In this document: positions 63,464 through 64,000 of the stretch, piece after piece
Layout of the letters: the number at the start of each line of letters is the position of its first letter
Position numbering within the stretch: position 1 is the first letter of the stretch
Assembly (NCBI GenBank): GCA_021613535.1
Contig: CP075492.1
Coordinates: 15,066,001 to 15,130,000 of the forward strand
Direction of reading: 5' to 3'
Origin: Adineta vaga
Lineage: Eukaryota; Rotifera
DNA: 64,000 bases
Translations under genes and position numbers: made by a program
The notes under the pieces: model-generated
The model's input: only the letters and a program-made list of their open reading frames with translations
Told to the model about the DNA's origin: nothing
Databases searched by the model: none

Positions 63464-64000
63464 TCACACAATTGTCTCTGACTGCATCGAAATCTGACCT
63501 TGAGTTGATGATGATGATGGTGCATTGACATATACAAATCGTTGAATAACTGGTTTACGTTTTTTAGATAGTTTCTGACGTCGAAGTCTTTTCCGTTCTT
63601 CATCAACTGGATCAATACCAAAACCGTATTTTAAAATATCCATGACAATAATAAATATTCCTACAATTATCATCGCAATAATTCCAATATAAGCAAATGA
63701 TTTTGAAACAATTCTATAAATAATCATTTTCATTGCAATTATTTCACAATATCGACCATAATAACTTTTACTCAGACATTCACATGTATAATTCAATAGC
63801 ACTGGTCGACAAACACCATTATTTAAACATGTTACATTCTGACAGTAATTGATTTTTGTTTCACACTGTTTCCCTTGCCAACCAAGTTGACATAGACATT
63901 TGAATGTTTCATTAAATACTTCTGTACAAATACCTGCAAACGAAATAGATATCTTTAGTTCGATAATGAAAATGCAAATGAAATATACCATCATTCCAAC
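63464..64000 (-). CDS. EGF-repeat single-pass membrane protein, C-terminal part (cut by window edge)
   Basis: The last two exons are seen: 64000-63989 (incomplete) and 63933-63464, with a 55-nt intron giving WNDG|ICTEV. One EGF module ends CLCQLGWQGKQCE and another is CQNVTCLNNGVCRPVLLNYT with CECLSKSYYGRYC. A membrane helix follows (AYIGIIAMIIVGIFIIVMDI), then a basic cytosolic tail (DEERKRLRRQKLSKKRKP) ending SSSSTQGQISMQSETIV, whose last residues (ETIV) fit a class I PDZ-binding motif (S/T-x-hydrophobic). More EGF modules are expected outside the window. It is likely a cell-surface adhesion or signalling protein. Confidence 0.75.
   Translation of the reverse strand, partial: VGMMVYFICIFIIELKISISFAGICTEVFNETFKCLCQLGWQGKQCETKINYCQNVTCLNNGVCRPVLLNYTCECLSKSYYGRYCEIIAMKMIIYRIVSKSFAYIGIIAMIIVGIFIIVMDILKYGFGIDPVDEERKRLRRQKLSKKRKPVIQRFVYVNAPSSSSTQGQISMQSETIV

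Noticed and set aside
1-64000. CRISPR arrays, tRNA/rRNA genes, telomeric repeats, complete transposons
   Set aside because: Scanned by eye for direct-repeat arrays, cloverleaf-like A/B boxes, TTAGGG/TGTGGG runs and transposase or reverse-transcriptase motifs; none was convincing. A tRNAscan and RepeatMasker run would be decisive.

Overview
The window looks like nuclear DNA of a bdelloid rotifer (Adineta/Rotaria type). This is an inference from four things: AT-rich sequence; many short introns of about 45-70 nt that obey GT-AG; a high density of intron-poor rhodopsin-like GPCRs; and several families known to be greatly expanded in bdelloids (ADP-ribosyltransferase proteins with kinesin-light-chain-type TPRs, LDLa/EGF-GPCR fusions, F-box/LRR-like genes, UDP-glycosyltransferases). 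No rRNA, tRNA, CRISPR array or complete transposon was recognised.

Layout. 1-7.6 kb: a MAPEG-type membrane enzyme (cut by the window edge), a neuronal-calcium-sensor EF-hand protein, a GPCR, an 8-exon TIR protein with a C-terminal membrane anchor, a small ERF4-like membrane/zinc-ribbon protein and an ankyrin protein. 8-14 kb: a 1572-residue LDLa/EGF receptor fused to a 7TM domain, then a second small GPCR. 16-24 kb: an ADP-ribosyltransferase (ART) with a Cys-rich tail, a UDP-glycosyltransferase, an F-box-family relic, a nuclear receptor with a premature stop, a Cys-rich micro-ORF and a truncated GPCR. 24-29 kb: a frameshifted paralogue of the LDLa/EGF-GPCR. 30-38 kb: a glutamine-dependent asparagine synthase with a transit-like leader, a secreted Cys-pair repeat protein, a LicD/fukutin-type membrane protein, a RING-like relic and a GPCR. 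38.7-61.5 kb: three ART-TPR genes in different states of decay, a loose copy of their N-terminal domain, and a gene that joins a similar N-terminal domain to RING-TRAF-MATH. Interleaved with these are a GNAT relic, two F-box relics, a second LicD copy, an intact 6-exon ceramide synthase, and a breakpoint where a truncated tryptophanyl-tRNA synthetase meets a truncated lysozyme/chitinase-like gene. 61.8-64 kb: a carbohydrate sulfotransferase and the end of an EGF-repeat membrane protein.

The most interesting theme is NAD+-using signalling or immune-type architecture. It comprises a TIR protein with the expected glutamate, one ART with an intact R-S-ExE triad and a Cys-rich tail, and an ART-TPR family sharing an undescribed N-terminal alpha/beta module ('VWLD' module, named here from its hhhWL(D) start). 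A similar module also appears on a RING-TRAF-MATH protein. One ART-TPR gene is enzymatically intact, one has lost the catalytic residues but keeps about 23 TPRs, and one has a stop codon at the catalytic-arginine motif.

A caution: at least nine single-base frameshifts and five in-frame stops interrupt otherwise well-conserved genes. Some lie in homopolymers (A6 near 42,060, GGG near 44,421), so assembly indels must be separated from true pseudogenisation with raw reads. Exon models below were built by eye from splice signals and protein-family continuity. Those whose exon lengths sum to a multiple of three (calcium sensor, GPCRs, TIR, ERF4-like, UGT, ceramide synthase) are the safest.
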